Assembly (NCBI RefSeq): GCF_900101865.1
Contig: NZ_FNAH01000010.1
Span: forward strand, 48,214 to 112,213
DNA: 64,000 bases
Source of the DNA: Paracoccus isoporae
GTDB taxonomy: Bacteria > Pseudomonadota > Alphaproteobacteria > Rhodobacterales > Rhodobacteraceae
Direction of reading: 5' to 3'
Shown: in pieces, positions 17,249 through 25,594 of the stretch
Numbering within the stretch: the first letter of the stretch is position 1
How the letters are laid out: every line of letters starts with the position of its first letter
Notes under the pieces: model-generated
The model's database searches: none
What the model was told of the DNA's origin: nothing
The model's input: only the letters and a program-made list of their open reading frames with translations
Position numbers and translations under genes: made by a program

Positions 17249-17935
17249 CTACACGCCGACATAGCGCTCGGATATGTCGGAAGTCATTTCGCCCATTGGA
17301 CCGGCCCAGACCGTGCTGCCGCGTTGCAGGATCACCGCGCGGTCGCAGACCGAGGCGAGTTCCCGCACCGATTTGTCGATCAGCAGGATCGCCATGCCGG
17401 TCTCGGATTTCAGCCGCCGGATCGCGGCCCAGATCTCCTGGCGGATGATCGGGGCCAGCCCCTCGGTCGCCTCGTCCAGGATCAGAAGCCGGGGATTGGT
17501 CATCAGCGCGCGGCCGATCACCAGCATCTGCTGTTCGCCCCCCGACAGAGAGGCGGCGCGCTGCGCCATCCGCTCGCCCAGCCGGGGAAACAGCCGCGTG
17601 GCCGCCGCCAGATCCCAGGGGCCGGGACGCGCGGCGACGACCAGGTTCTCGCGCACGGTCAGATCCCCGAAGCAGCGCCGCCCCTCCGGCACCAGCCCGA
17701 TGCCCAGCCGGGCGGCGCGGTGGCTGGAGAGCCGGTGCAGATCCTGGCCGTCGAAGCTGAGCCCGCCCTGCGACGGGATCATCCGGCAGATCGCCTTGAC
17801 GGTGGTGGTCTTGCCCATGCCGTTGCGGCCCATCAGCGCCACCACCTCGCCTTCACCCACGGACAGATCGACCCCGAACAGGGCCTGGCTGACCCCGTAG
17901 GCGGCGGTGAGCGCGGAGAGATCCAGAAGGCTCAT
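17249..17935 (-). CDS. Branched-chain-type ABC transporter ATPase (LivF)
   Basis: A 228-residue ATPase of the hydrophobic amino acid transporter family. It shows Walker A GRNGMGKTT, signature LSGGEQQM and Walker B LLILDEATEGLAP, the last being typical of LivF rather than LivG. It overlaps the LivG-type gene by 4 bases. Its position between a LivGMH set and tryptophan-degradation genes suggests cargo such as tryptophan, kynurenine, anthranilate or a related aromatic acid. Confidence 0.93.
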   Translation of the reverse strand: MSLLDLSALTAAYGVSQALFGVDLSVGEGEVVALMGRNGMGKTTTVKAICRMIPSQGGLSFDGQDLHRLSSHRAARLGIGLVPEGRRCFGDLTVRENLVVAARPGPWDLAAATRLFPRLGERMAQRAASLSGGEQQMLVIGRALMTNPRLLILDEATEGLAPIIRQEIWAAIRRLKSETGMAILLIDKSVRELASVCDRAVILQRGSTVWAGPMGEMTSDISERYVGV

Positions 17936-18681
17936 CCCTCCTCCCCCAGATAGGCCTCGCGGACCTCGGCGCTCGACCGGATCTCCGCGACCGTGCCGGT
18001 GGCGATCACCCGGCCATAGACCAGCACGCTGACCCGGTCGGCAAGCGCGAAGACCGCGTCCATGTCATGTTCCACCAGCAGGATCGGCGCCTCCTCGCGC
18101 AGCCGGTCCAGAAACCGCGTCAGCTTGGCCGAGCCGTCGCTGCCCAGCCCCGCCATCGGCTCGTCCATGATGAAGATCCGCGGCTCCAGCGTCAGCGCCA
18201 CGGCCACCTCCAACTGGCGGCGCTGCCCGTGGCTGAGCGTTGCGGTGCGTGCGTGCAGGTGATCGGCCAGACCGACGCGGGCGAGGCAGTCCTCGGCGCG
18301 GGCGCGCAGATCGGCATCGCCAAGCGCGCGGCCGAAGAACCGCCATGGCCGGCCGGAGCGGCCGAGCGCGCCCAGCATGGCGTTTTGCAGCACGCTGTCC
18401 TCCATCGCCAGCGCCGAGATCTGGAAGGTGCGCCCCAGCCCGGCGCGGGCGCGCGCGGCGGTGTTCAGCGCGGTCACGTCCTGTCCCAGCAGATGCACCC
18501 TGCCGTGATCGGGGCGCAGCCCGCCGCAGATCTGGTGGATCAGCGTCGATTTCCCGGCCCCGTTCGGGCCGATCACGGCGTGGATCTCTCCCGGCCGCAC
18601 ATCAAGCGAAATCCCGTCGCTGGCGGTCAGCGCGCCGAACCGCTTGGTCAGCCCGTCGGTGGACAGCACCGGATCAGCCAT
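17932..18681 (-). CDS. Branched-chain-type ABC transporter ATPase (LivG)
   Basis: A 249-residue partner ATPase. It has Walker A GPNGAGKST, a signature with one change, LSHGQRRQ instead of LSGGQ, and Walker B FIMDEPMAGLG. The LSHGQ variant is common in this family. It overlaps both neighbours by a few bases, so the LivHMGF proteins are translated as a coupled set. Confidence 0.93.
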   Translation of the reverse strand: MADPVLSTDGLTKRFGALTASDGISLDVRPGEIHAVIGPNGAGKSTLIHQICGGLRPDHGRVHLLGQDVTALNTAARARAGLGRTFQISALAMEDSVLQNAMLGALGRSGRPWRFFGRALGDADLRARAEDCLARVGLADHLHARTATLSHGQRRQLEVAVALTLEPRIFIMDEPMAGLGSDGSAKLTRFLDRLREEAPILLVEHDMDAVFALADRVSVLVYGRVIATGTVAEIRSSAEVREAYLGEEG

Positions 18682-19657
18682 CGCCCAGCCTCCGCCGGCT
18701 CAGCAGCCCGACGATCCCGCCGCGCGCGAAGAGCACGATCACCAGCAGGATCAGCCCCAGGAACACATGCCAGTGATCGGTCAGCCCGCCCAGAAGATGT
18801 TCCAGCGCCACGAACAGCACCGCACCCACCACCGGCCCGATCAGGCGGCCGACGCCGCCCAAGATGACCAGCACGATCAGCTCGCCCGAGAGTTGCCAGC
18901 TGAACATGGTCGGGCTGACGAAACGGTTGAGATCGGCAAACAGCGCGCCCGCGAGCCCCGTCACCGCGCCCGAGATTACGAAGGCCACCAGCTTCAGCCG
19001 GAACGGCGACAGCCCCACCGTCTCCACCCTGACCGGCACCTGCCGTGCTGCGTTCAGCGCCAGCCCGAAGGGCGACCGCGCCAGCCGGTCCCCGATCAGC
19101 AGCACCAGGCACAGCAGCGCGAAACAGATGCCGAAGAACTGGAACGGGATCAGCGTGTTCAGCCCCGGAAACCCGTTGCGGACATAGATCGACAGCCCGT
19201 CCTCGCCGCCATAGCGGTTCCAGGAGATGGCGAAGTAGTAGAACATCTGCCCGAAGGCGAGCGTGATCATGATGAAATACGCCCCGCTCGTGCGCAGCGA
19301 TAAAAGCCCGATGCCGAGTGCCGCCAGCGAGGACAGCGCGATCGCGGTTAGCCAGATCACCGGCATGGAGGTGCTGCCCGCGATGGAGATCGGCCCGATC
19401 TCCAGCGGGGTGTAGGTCTGGACATGGAAGGCCAGGATCCCCATCGCGTATCCGCCCAGGCCGAAAAACACCGCATGGCCCAGGCTGACCAGCCCGCCAA
19501 GCCCGAGCGCAATGTTCAGCCCGACCGCGGCGAGCGCCAGGATCACCGCGCGGGTGGTCAGCGTGATGGTGAAGGGCTGATCGGCGATGCGCGCCCAGAC
19601 CGCCACCCCCAGCAGCCCGGCCAGCACGGCAAGGTTCAGCCACCGCTCCGCGATCAT
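18674..19657 (-). CDS. Branched-chain-type ABC transporter permease (LivM)
   Basis: A 327-residue integral membrane protein with about 9-10 hydrophobic segments. The conserved LivM stretch ALGLGGLVSLGHAVFFGLGG is near residues 50-69. It overlaps livG by 8 bases and livH by 4. It pairs with LivH to form the channel of the importer. Confidence 0.92.
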   Translation of the reverse strand: MIAERWLNLAVLAGLLGVAVWARIADQPFTITLTTRAVILALAAVGLNIALGLGGLVSLGHAVFFGLGGYAMGILAFHVQTYTPLEIGPISIAGSTSMPVIWLTAIALSSLAALGIGLLSLRTSGAYFIMITLAFGQMFYYFAISWNRYGGEDGLSIYVRNGFPGLNTLIPFQFFGICFALLCLVLLIGDRLARSPFGLALNAARQVPVRVETVGLSPFRLKLVAFVISGAVTGLAGALFADLNRFVSPTMFSWQLSGELIVLVILGGVGRLIGPVVGAVLFVALEHLLGGLTDHWHVFLGLILLVIVLFARGGIVGLLSRRRLGDG

Positions 19658-20574
19658 GCGCGCGCCCCGAACAGGCCGGTCGGCCGCCAGATCAGCACCA
19701 GGCTCATCAATATATAGATCGACATGGATGCCAGCGACGCGCCTGCCGCCTGCGCCGTGGCCGGGTCGGTGAACACCTTGAACAGCTCGGGCAGGAAGAT
19801 CCCGCCAAGCGTGCTGGTCAGCCCGACCAGGATCGCGCCGATGAACGCCCCCTTGATCGAGCCGATCCCGCCGATCACGATGCAGACAAAGGCCAGGATC
19901 AGCACCGGCTCTCCCATGCCGACCTGCACCGACTGGATGGTGCCGACAAGCGCACCGGCCAGCCCGGCAAGCGCCGCGCCGAGCGCGAAGATCAGCGTAT
20001 AGAGGCGCGAGATGTCGATGCCGAGGGCTGCAATCATCTCGCGGTCATTCTCTCCGGCGCGGATCTGGATGCCGATCCGCGTGCGCTCGATCAGCCACCA
20101 CAGCCCGCCCCAGACCGCCAGCCCCACCGCGATCAGCGCCAGCCGATAAAGCGGATACTGGATGCCGCCGGGCAGGGTGACAGGCCCGGACAGAGTGGCG
20201 GGGGTGTTGAGATAGAGCGGGAAGGAGCCGAAGATCCACCGCGTTCCCTCGGAGAAGATCAGGATCAGCGCGAAGGTGGCCAGCACCTGGTCCAGATGGT
20301 CGCTGGCATAGAGCCTGCGGATCACCACCATCTCGACCATCGCCCCGGCGAGCGCCGCCACGATCAGCGCCGCGATCAGGGCCAGCAGGAACGACCCCGT
20401 GACCCCCGCCACCGCCGCCGCCGCGAAAGCCCCGACCATGTAGAAGGAGCCATGGGCGAGATTGATCAGCCCCATCACGCCGAAGATCAGCGTCAGCCCG
20501 GCGGCCATCAGAAACAGCATGACGCCGAATTGCAGACCGTTCAGGATCTGCTCGATAATCAGGATCGCGGACAT
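19654..20574 (-). CDS. Branched-chain-type ABC transporter permease (LivH)
   Basis: A 306-residue permease with multiple membrane spans. The LivH-type motif GVMGLINLAHGSFYMVGAF is near residues 28-46, and GAGENDREMIAALGI-like cytoplasmic residues follow in the middle (RAGENDREMIAALG). It is separated from the binding-protein gene by 56 bases that carry a hairpin, and overlaps livM. Confidence 0.93.
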   Translation of the reverse strand: MSAILIIEQILNGLQFGVMLFLMAAGLTLIFGVMGLINLAHGSFYMVGAFAAAAVAGVTGSFLLALIAALIVAALAGAMVEMVVIRRLYASDHLDQVLATFALILIFSEGTRWIFGSFPLYLNTPATLSGPVTLPGGIQYPLYRLALIAVGLAVWGGLWWLIERTRIGIQIRAGENDREMIAALGIDISRLYTLIFALGAALAGLAGALVGTIQSVQVGMGEPVLILAFVCIVIGGIGSIKGAFIGAILVGLTSTLGGIFLPELFKVFTDPATAQAAGASLASMSIYILMSLVLIWRPTGLFGARA

Positions 20575-20586
20575 TCTGTGTTCCTG

Positions 20587-20611
20587 CCGGGCCGAACCGG
20601 AACAGGCCCGG
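20587..20611 (-). other. Hairpin between binding-protein and permease genes
   Basis: On the minus strand, 20 bases after the stop of the binding-protein gene, lies a perfect stem with 7-base arms CCGGGCC and GGCCCGG around an 11-base loop. No T-run follows, so it is unlikely to be a full terminator. Its place suggests a 3' stabiliser or partial attenuator that would let the binding protein be made in excess over the permeases. Confidence 0.5.
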
Positions 20612-20630
20612 CCCGGCTAAAGCGGTTGGC

Positions 20631-21761
20631 TTACATGCTGCACTCGCCGACATAGGCGTCGGCATGGTTCTCGATCGCGGTGCCGATGATCTTGTTGGTG
20701 TAGATATCACCTTCCTTGACCACCTCGCGGGCATAGATCGTCTGCACCGGGTGATGGTTCGCACCGAAGCTGAATTCTCCGCGGGTGCTGTCGAAATCCG
20801 CCGCCTTCAGCGCCGCGCGGAAGGCGTCCGCATCCGACGGCTCAGCGGTTTCCAGCGCCGAGATCAGCAGATTGGCGGTGTCGAAACCCTGGCTGGCATA
20901 AAGCGAGGGCAGGCGGCCGTATTTTTCCTCGAAGCTTTCGACGAAGGCGGCGTTGGTGGGATTGTCGATATCCTTGGACCATTGCGAGGTGTTGACCACG
21001 CCAAGGGCCGCATCGCCCACCGCCTGCAAGATCGCCTGATCGAAGGAAAAGGCCGGCCCGATCACCGGGATATCGACGCCGCTATCGGCATATTGCTTGA
21101 GGAACGAGATCCCCATCCCGCCGGGCAGGAAGAAATACACGCTGTCCGCGCCGCTGGCCCGGATCTGCGCGATCTCGGCGGCGTAATCGGTCTGGCCCAG
21201 CTCGGTAAAGATCTCACCGGCCGACTCGCCCTCGTAGAGCCGCTTGTATCCGGTCAGCGCATCATGCCCGGCCGGGTAGTTCGGGGCGAGCATGAAGCTG
21301 TTGCTGTACCCGGTCTGGTTGGCCCAGGCCCCCGCGGCCTCGTGCAGATTGTCGTTCTGCCAGGCGACGTTGAAGTAATTCTCGTGACAGCCCGGCCCGG
21401 CAAGCTGCGACGGGCCGGCATTGACCGACAGGTAGAACACGCCCTGATTGACCGCGCCGGGCACCACCGCCATGGCCAGATTCGACCAGATGATCCCGGT
21501 CATCACGTCCACCCGCTCCGACTGGATCATCTTGTCGGACAGCTGCACCGCGATATCCGGTTTCTGCTGGTCATCCTCGATGATGACCTCGATATCGTCG
21601 CGGCCGGACTGTTCCAGCGCCAGCATGAAGCCGTCGCGCGCGTCGATCCCCAGGCTGGCCCCGCCGCCCGAAAGCGTGGTGATCATGCCCACCTTGATCT
21701 CGGCCGAGGCTGCCCCCGCGCACAGCGCCAGTGCCGCCGCACAAGTCAGCAATTTGTTCAT
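20631..21761 (-). CDS. Branched-chain-type ABC transporter substrate-binding protein
   Basis: A 376-residue periplasmic binding protein of the LivJ/LivK class. It has a Sec signal peptide (MNKLLTCAAALALCAGAASA) followed by the characteristic mature start EIKVGMITTLSGGGASLGI. The ATG at 21761 is chosen because the signal peptide begins there with a GGAGGAAT-type ribosome site before it; the longer frame is not plausible. It lies between the aryl-CoA ligase and the LivHMGF genes. The ligand is probably an aromatic amino acid or acid, from context only. Confidence 0.93.
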   Translation of the reverse strand: MNKLLTCAAALALCAGAASAEIKVGMITTLSGGGASLGIDARDGFMLALEQSGRDDIEVIIEDDQQKPDIAVQLSDKMIQSERVDVMTGIIWSNLAMAVVPGAVNQGVFYLSVNAGPSQLAGPGCHENYFNVAWQNDNLHEAAGAWANQTGYSNSFMLAPNYPAGHDALTGYKRLYEGESAGEIFTELGQTDYAAEIAQIRASGADSVYFFLPGGMGISFLKQYADSGVDIPVIGPAFSFDQAILQAVGDAALGVVNTSQWSKDIDNPTNAAFVESFEEKYGRLPSLYASQGFDTANLLISALETAEPSDADAFRAALKAADFDSTRGEFSFGANHHPVQTIYAREVVKEGDIYTNKIIGTAIENHADAYVGECSM

Positions 21762-21813
21762 TTCCTGATTCCTCCCGGTTTTCTTCTTTTTGAACACGAA
21801 GCCATGGCCCGTG

Positions 21814-23436
21814 TCACCCGTCTTGACGCAGCCGGAATCGCTGGATCTTGCCGGTGCTCGTCTTGGGCAGGCTGGCGGCAAACAGGACCCGGCGCGGGTA
21901 TTTATAGGGCGCGATCACCGCCTTGACGTGGTCCTGCAACGCCTTGACCGTCAGCGCGTCATCCGCGTGACCTGCGGCCAGCACGACATGCGCCTCTATG
22001 ATCTGGCCGCGCTCCTCATCGGGCGCGCCGATCACCGCGCATTCGGACACGGCCTCGTGCGACAGCAGCGCGGCCTCGACCTCCGGCCCGGCGACGTTGT
22101 ATCCGGCGGTCACGATGATGTCGTCGCTGCGCGCGGCGAAATGGAAGAACCCCTCCGCATCCTGCACGAAGCTGTCGCCGGTGATGTTCCAGCCATCCGC
22201 GACATATTCCGCCTGCCGCTCGCCGCGCAGATAGCGGCAGCCGGTGGGACCGCGCACCGCCAGCCGCCCGATCTCGCCGCGCGGGGCCTCGCGGCCATCC
22301 TCGGCCAGCACCTTCGCCTCATACCCGCCGACCGGCTTGCCGGTGCAGCCGGGGCGGTGGTCGTCGAAGCGGTTGGAGATGAAGATATGCAGCATCTCGG
22401 TCGCGCCGATCCCGTCCAGCATCGGCTTGCCGGTCTTTGCCTTCCAGGCGTCATAGATCGGGGCGGGCAGGGTCTCGCCCGCCGACACGGCCGCGCGCAG
22501 GCTGGACAGATCGGCGCCTTCCTCCATCGCCTGCAACATGGCGCGATAGGCGGTGGGTGCCGTAAAACAGACGGTTGCGCGGTATTTCTCGACGATCTCG
22601 ATCATGTTGGGCGGCGATGCCGTCTCCAGCAAGGTCGCGGCCGCCCCGAAGCGCAGCGGAAAGATCGCCAGCCCACCCAGCCCGAAGGTGAAGGCCAGCG
22701 GCGGCGAGCCGACGAACACGTCTTCCGGCGTGACCCCCAGCACCTCGCGCGCATAGCCATCCGCGATGATGAGCAGATCGCGATGGAAATGCATCGTCGC
22801 CTTCGGATCGCCGGTCGAGCCGGAGGTGAAGGCCAGAAGCGCCACATCGTCCTGCGCCGTCTCGATCGCCTGGAACGTCACCCGCTTCTCAAGCGCAAGC
22901 CGGTCCAGTTCCGCATCATGGTTCGACGTGCCGTCGAAGCCGACCACGGTTTTCAGATAATCGCTGCCCTTGGCGCAGGCGATCATCTCCTCCATCAGCC
23001 GCGTGTCGCACAGCGCGAAGGCGATCTCGGCCTTGTCGACATATTTCGTCAGCTCGCCCGCGCGCAGCATCGGCATGGAGTTGACGACCACCGCGCCCGC
23101 CTTGGTCGCGGCCAGCCAGCAGGCGACCATCGCCGGGTTGTTGGCCGACCGGATCAGCACGCGGTTGCCGGGCTTCACGCCCAGATCCTCGACCAGCACA
23201 TGGGCCAGCCGGTTGGTCCAGTCGGCCAGCTCCTTATAGGTGCGCCGCCGCCCGTTGCCGATCAGCGCGGTGTGATCGCCGAACCCTCTGGCCACCATCG
23301 CATCGGTCAGCTCCACCCCCGCATTCAGCCGGTCGGGATAGTCGAATCCGTCCAGCAGCAGATCCGGCCAGTCGGCCATAGGCGGCAGATTCTGTCGCGC
23401 GAAATGATCCTGATGCGCGCTGACGCGAAGCACCAT
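21814..23436 (-). CDS. Aryl-CoA ligase, 2-aminobenzoate-CoA ligase-like
   Basis: A 540-residue adenylate-forming ligase. The P-loop is LAFTSGSTGDPKATMHFHRD, the A5-type motif is GIGATEMLHIF, and the C-terminal catalytic lysine is in KTSTGKIQRFRLRQ. The overall sequence resembles the benzoate/2-aminobenzoate-CoA ligase group. It is the first gene of the operon that ends with kynureninase, whose product is anthranilate, so activation of anthranilate to anthraniloyl-CoA is the most economical role. No anthraniloyl-CoA monooxygenase/reductase or aminobenzoyl-CoA pathway gene follows in the window. The exact acid is inference. Confidence 0.85.
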   Translation of the reverse strand: MVLRVSAHQDHFARQNLPPMADWPDLLLDGFDYPDRLNAGVELTDAMVARGFGDHTALIGNGRRRTYKELADWTNRLAHVLVEDLGVKPGNRVLIRSANNPAMVACWLAATKAGAVVVNSMPMLRAGELTKYVDKAEIAFALCDTRLMEEMIACAKGSDYLKTVVGFDGTSNHDAELDRLALEKRVTFQAIETAQDDVALLAFTSGSTGDPKATMHFHRDLLIIADGYAREVLGVTPEDVFVGSPPLAFTFGLGGLAIFPLRFGAAATLLETASPPNMIEIVEKYRATVCFTAPTAYRAMLQAMEEGADLSSLRAAVSAGETLPAPIYDAWKAKTGKPMLDGIGATEMLHIFISNRFDDHRPGCTGKPVGGYEAKVLAEDGREAPRGEIGRLAVRGPTGCRYLRGERQAEYVADGWNITGDSFVQDAEGFFHFAARSDDIIVTAGYNVAGPEVEAALLSHEAVSECAVIGAPDEERGQIIEAHVVLAAGHADDALTVKALQDHVKAVIAPYKYPRRVLFAASLPKTSTGKIQRFRLRQDG

Positions 23437-23513
23437 GTCCGAACTCCCTGCTTCCCCCCGGCAGCCGCCTCGCAGGTCGGCTGTCCGCGGTCATTCTTGC
23501 GCAGGGCCGATAA

Positions 23514-23545
23514 AACTTCAAGTTTGAAATTTCGAGTTTGAAGTT
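23514..23545. promoter_or_regulatory. Tandem dyad operator between CoA ligase and formamidase-like genes
   Basis: The 171-base divergent gap holds two near-identical sites in a row: TTCAAGTTTGAA (23517-23528, arms TTCAA/TTGAA) and TTCGAGTTTGAA (23531-23542). The block as a whole is also symmetric, with outer arms AACTTCAA (23514-23521) and TTGAAGTT (23538-23545) and a central GAAATTTC. This AT-rich block stands out in GC-rich surroundings. It is the right kind of site for a dimeric repressor such as a MarR-type protein, but no such regulator gene is adjacent. Confidence 0.65.
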
Positions 23546-23607
23546 TATTTGCCCCCCCGGATCGGCTATGCCCGAACCGGCGGGGCCGGAACGGGAAAGG
23601 CAGAGAG

Positions 23608-24426
23608 ATGACCGACGAGACGCTGATCGACTGGGACGATGCCTTCGCCAACGCGGCCTATATCCCGGATGGCGCGTCCTATCCCGAGCGATGGGCACAA
23701 GATGCGGCGGCGTTCCGGGCGCAGGCGCGGGCGCGTCTGGATCTGCCCTATGGGGAAGCGCCGCGCGAAGGGCTGGACCTGTTTCTGCCCGACGCCGCAC
23801 CGCTGGGGCTCATGGTTTTCGTGCATGGCGGGTTCTGGCTGGCCTTCGACAAATCCCACTGGTCGCATTTCGGCTCCGGCGCGCTCGCGCGGGGCTGGGC
23901 GGTGGCGATGCCCAGCTATACGCTCGCGCCCGAAATGCGAATTGCGGGCATGACCCGCCAGATCGCGCAGGCGGTGGCGCGGGCGGGGCAGGAGGTCTCG
24001 GGCCCGATCCGGCTCTGCGGCCATTCCGCGGGCGGGCATCTGGTGTCGCGCATGGCCTGCGCGGATGCGCCCTTGCCAGATGCGGTGGCGACGCGGATCG
24101 ACCGGGTGGTCTCGGTCAGCGGTCTGCATGATCTGCGCCCGCTGATGCGGCATTCAATGAACGACCGGCTGCAACTGGACGCGGCGGAGGCGCGCGCCGA
24201 AAGCCCGGCGCTGAACGCCCCGCGTGGCGGGGTTCGGCTGACCGCTTGGGTCGGCGCGGCCGAGCGGCCGGAATTCCTGCGCCAATCTGCCTTGCTGGCC
24301 GAAAGCTGGTCGCGGCAGGGGGCACAAATCAGCCTCGTCGCCGAACCGGGCAGGCATCATTTCGACGTGCTGGACGGGTTGCGCGACTCAGATCATCCGC
24401 TGACGCGGGCGGTTCTGGACGGCTAG
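23608..24426 (+). CDS. Alpha/beta-hydrolase, arylformamidase (kynurenine formamidase)-like
   Basis: A 272-residue alpha/beta-hydrolase. It has the oxyanion motif HGGFW at 73-77, the nucleophile Ser140 in GHSAGGHL and a late HHFDVLDGL with the catalytic His251 or His250. HGGxW with GHSAGG followed by HHFD is the pattern of arylformamidases of the animal/yeast type, not of the metal-dependent bacterial KynB. It is divergent from the operon carrying tryptophan dioxygenase and kynureninase and supplies exactly the missing step, N-formylkynurenine to kynurenine plus formate. A carboxylesterase of unrelated role cannot be excluded by sequence alone. Confidence 0.82.
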   Translation: MTDETLIDWDDAFANAAYIPDGASYPERWAQDAAAFRAQARARLDLPYGEAPREGLDLFLPDAAPLGLMVFVHGGFWLAFDKSHWSHFGSGALARGWAVAMPSYTLAPEMRIAGMTRQIAQAVARAGQEVSGPIRLCGHSAGGHLVSRMACADAPLPDAVATRIDRVVSVSGLHDLRPLMRHSMNDRLQLDAAEARAESPALNAPRGGVRLTAWVGAAERPEFLRQSALLAESWSRQGAQISLVAEPGRHHFDVLDGLRDSDHPLTRAVLDG

Positions 24427-24439
24427 CGTTGCGCGGGTG

Positions 24440-24470
24440 AAAAAAGCCCGGCCATGCAGCATGGCCGGGC
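24440..24470 (-). terminator. Intrinsic terminator of the bhc operon
   Basis: Read on the minus strand after bhcD, an 11-base perfect stem GCCCGGCCATG / CATGGCCGGGC with a 3-base loop is followed by six T residues. This is a textbook rho-independent terminator. On the plus strand no T-run follows, so it serves the bhc genes, not the formamidase-like gene. Confidence 0.9.
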
Positions 24471-24514
24471 AGTCGGGGAAGGAAAGGCTACGCGCGCGTG
24501 ATCCGGGCCGGTCG

Positions 24515-25480
24515 TCAGAAATCCACCTCGACCGCGACGCCGTTCTGCACCGCCAGATCAACCACCGCGGCGGCGACGGCCAGATCCTGCAGGCCCACGC
24601 CGGTTCCGTCGAACAGCGTGATCTCCTCCGCCGAGGCGCGGCCGGGATGTGTGCCATTGATGACCGCCCCGATCTGGGTGATGTCGCTCTCGGCGATCAG
24701 ACCCGCGGCAACCGCATGCTGCGCCTCGCCGATGCTGACTGATTGCGCGACCTCGTCGGTGAAGACCGTGGCGCGGGCCAGAAGCGCGGGATCGACCTCC
24801 TGCTTGCCCTTGGTGTCGGTGCCCATGCAGGCGATATGGGTGCCGGGACTCACCTGATCCGCCATCAGGATCGCGTCGAATGACGAGGTGATAGAGATGA
24901 TGACATCCGCCTCGCGAATCCCGTCCAGCTCCACCGCCTCGAAGGGCAGGCCGGCCTCTGCCGCCACTTCTTCCAGATTGGGCAGCATCTCGGGATGCAG
25001 GTTCCAGCCGATGACCTTTTCGAAATCGCGCTGTTCCAGCGCGGCGCGCAGCTGGAATTTCGCCTGATGCCCGGCGCCGATCATGCCGATCACCTTGGCG
25101 TCGTCCCGCGCCAGATGGCGGATCGAGACGGAGGACGCGGCAGCGGTGCGCAGCGCCGTCAGCAGATTGCCGCCCACCATCGCTCGCACCCGGCCGGTAT
25201 CGGGATCGAACAGGAACACGGTGGATTGGTGATTGATGATCCCGTGTTGGTCGAGATTGTTGGGCCAATAGCCGCCCGCCTTCAGCCCCAGCGTCAGCCC
25301 GGCGCGGTCGAACCCGCCCTTGAAGCCGTACAGCGCATCCGCGTGCCCGATGGCCTCGCGAATGACGGGGAAGTTATAGGCGTCACCCGAGGCCATGGCG
25401 GCGAACACCTTTTCGACGGCGTCAAACGCCGCCGAGCGTGTCATCAGATCGGCGATTTCGCGTTCCGGCACGATCAGCAT
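24515..25480 (-). CDS. bhcD: Iminosuccinate reductase of the beta-hydroxyaspartate cycle
   Basis: A 321-residue member of the ornithine cyclodeaminase/mu-crystallin fold. In this cluster the known role is NADH-dependent reduction of iminosuccinate to L-aspartate, closing the cycle. A lysine in GLTLGLKAGG (Lys67) and the Rossmann motif GMIGAGHQAKF near 133-142 are visible. The ATG at 25480 has AAGGGAG before it; the longer frame has no such site. It is the last gene of the order bhcA-bhcB-bhcC-bhcD, and the terminator follows 44 bases later. Confidence 0.93.
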   Translation of the reverse strand: MLIVPEREIADLMTRSAAFDAVEKVFAAMASGDAYNFPVIREAIGHADALYGFKGGFDRAGLTLGLKAGGYWPNNLDQHGIINHQSTVFLFDPDTGRVRAMVGGNLLTALRTAAASSVSIRHLARDDAKVIGMIGAGHQAKFQLRAALEQRDFEKVIGWNLHPEMLPNLEEVAAEAGLPFEAVELDGIREADVIISITSSFDAILMADQVSPGTHIACMGTDTKGKQEVDPALLARATVFTDEVAQSVSIGEAQHAVAAGLIAESDITQIGAVINGTHPGRASAEEITLFDGTGVGLQDLAVAAAVVDLAVQNGVAVEVDF

Positions 25481-25594
25481 GTCAGTCTCCCTTGAGGTAT
25501 TTGCGCCCCTGTGCATCGCCCGGAAGGAGACTGCACAGAGGCGACGACCCGGCCATTCCCGGTCGGCCGGAGCGTCAGCCCGCGATGTGCGGGA

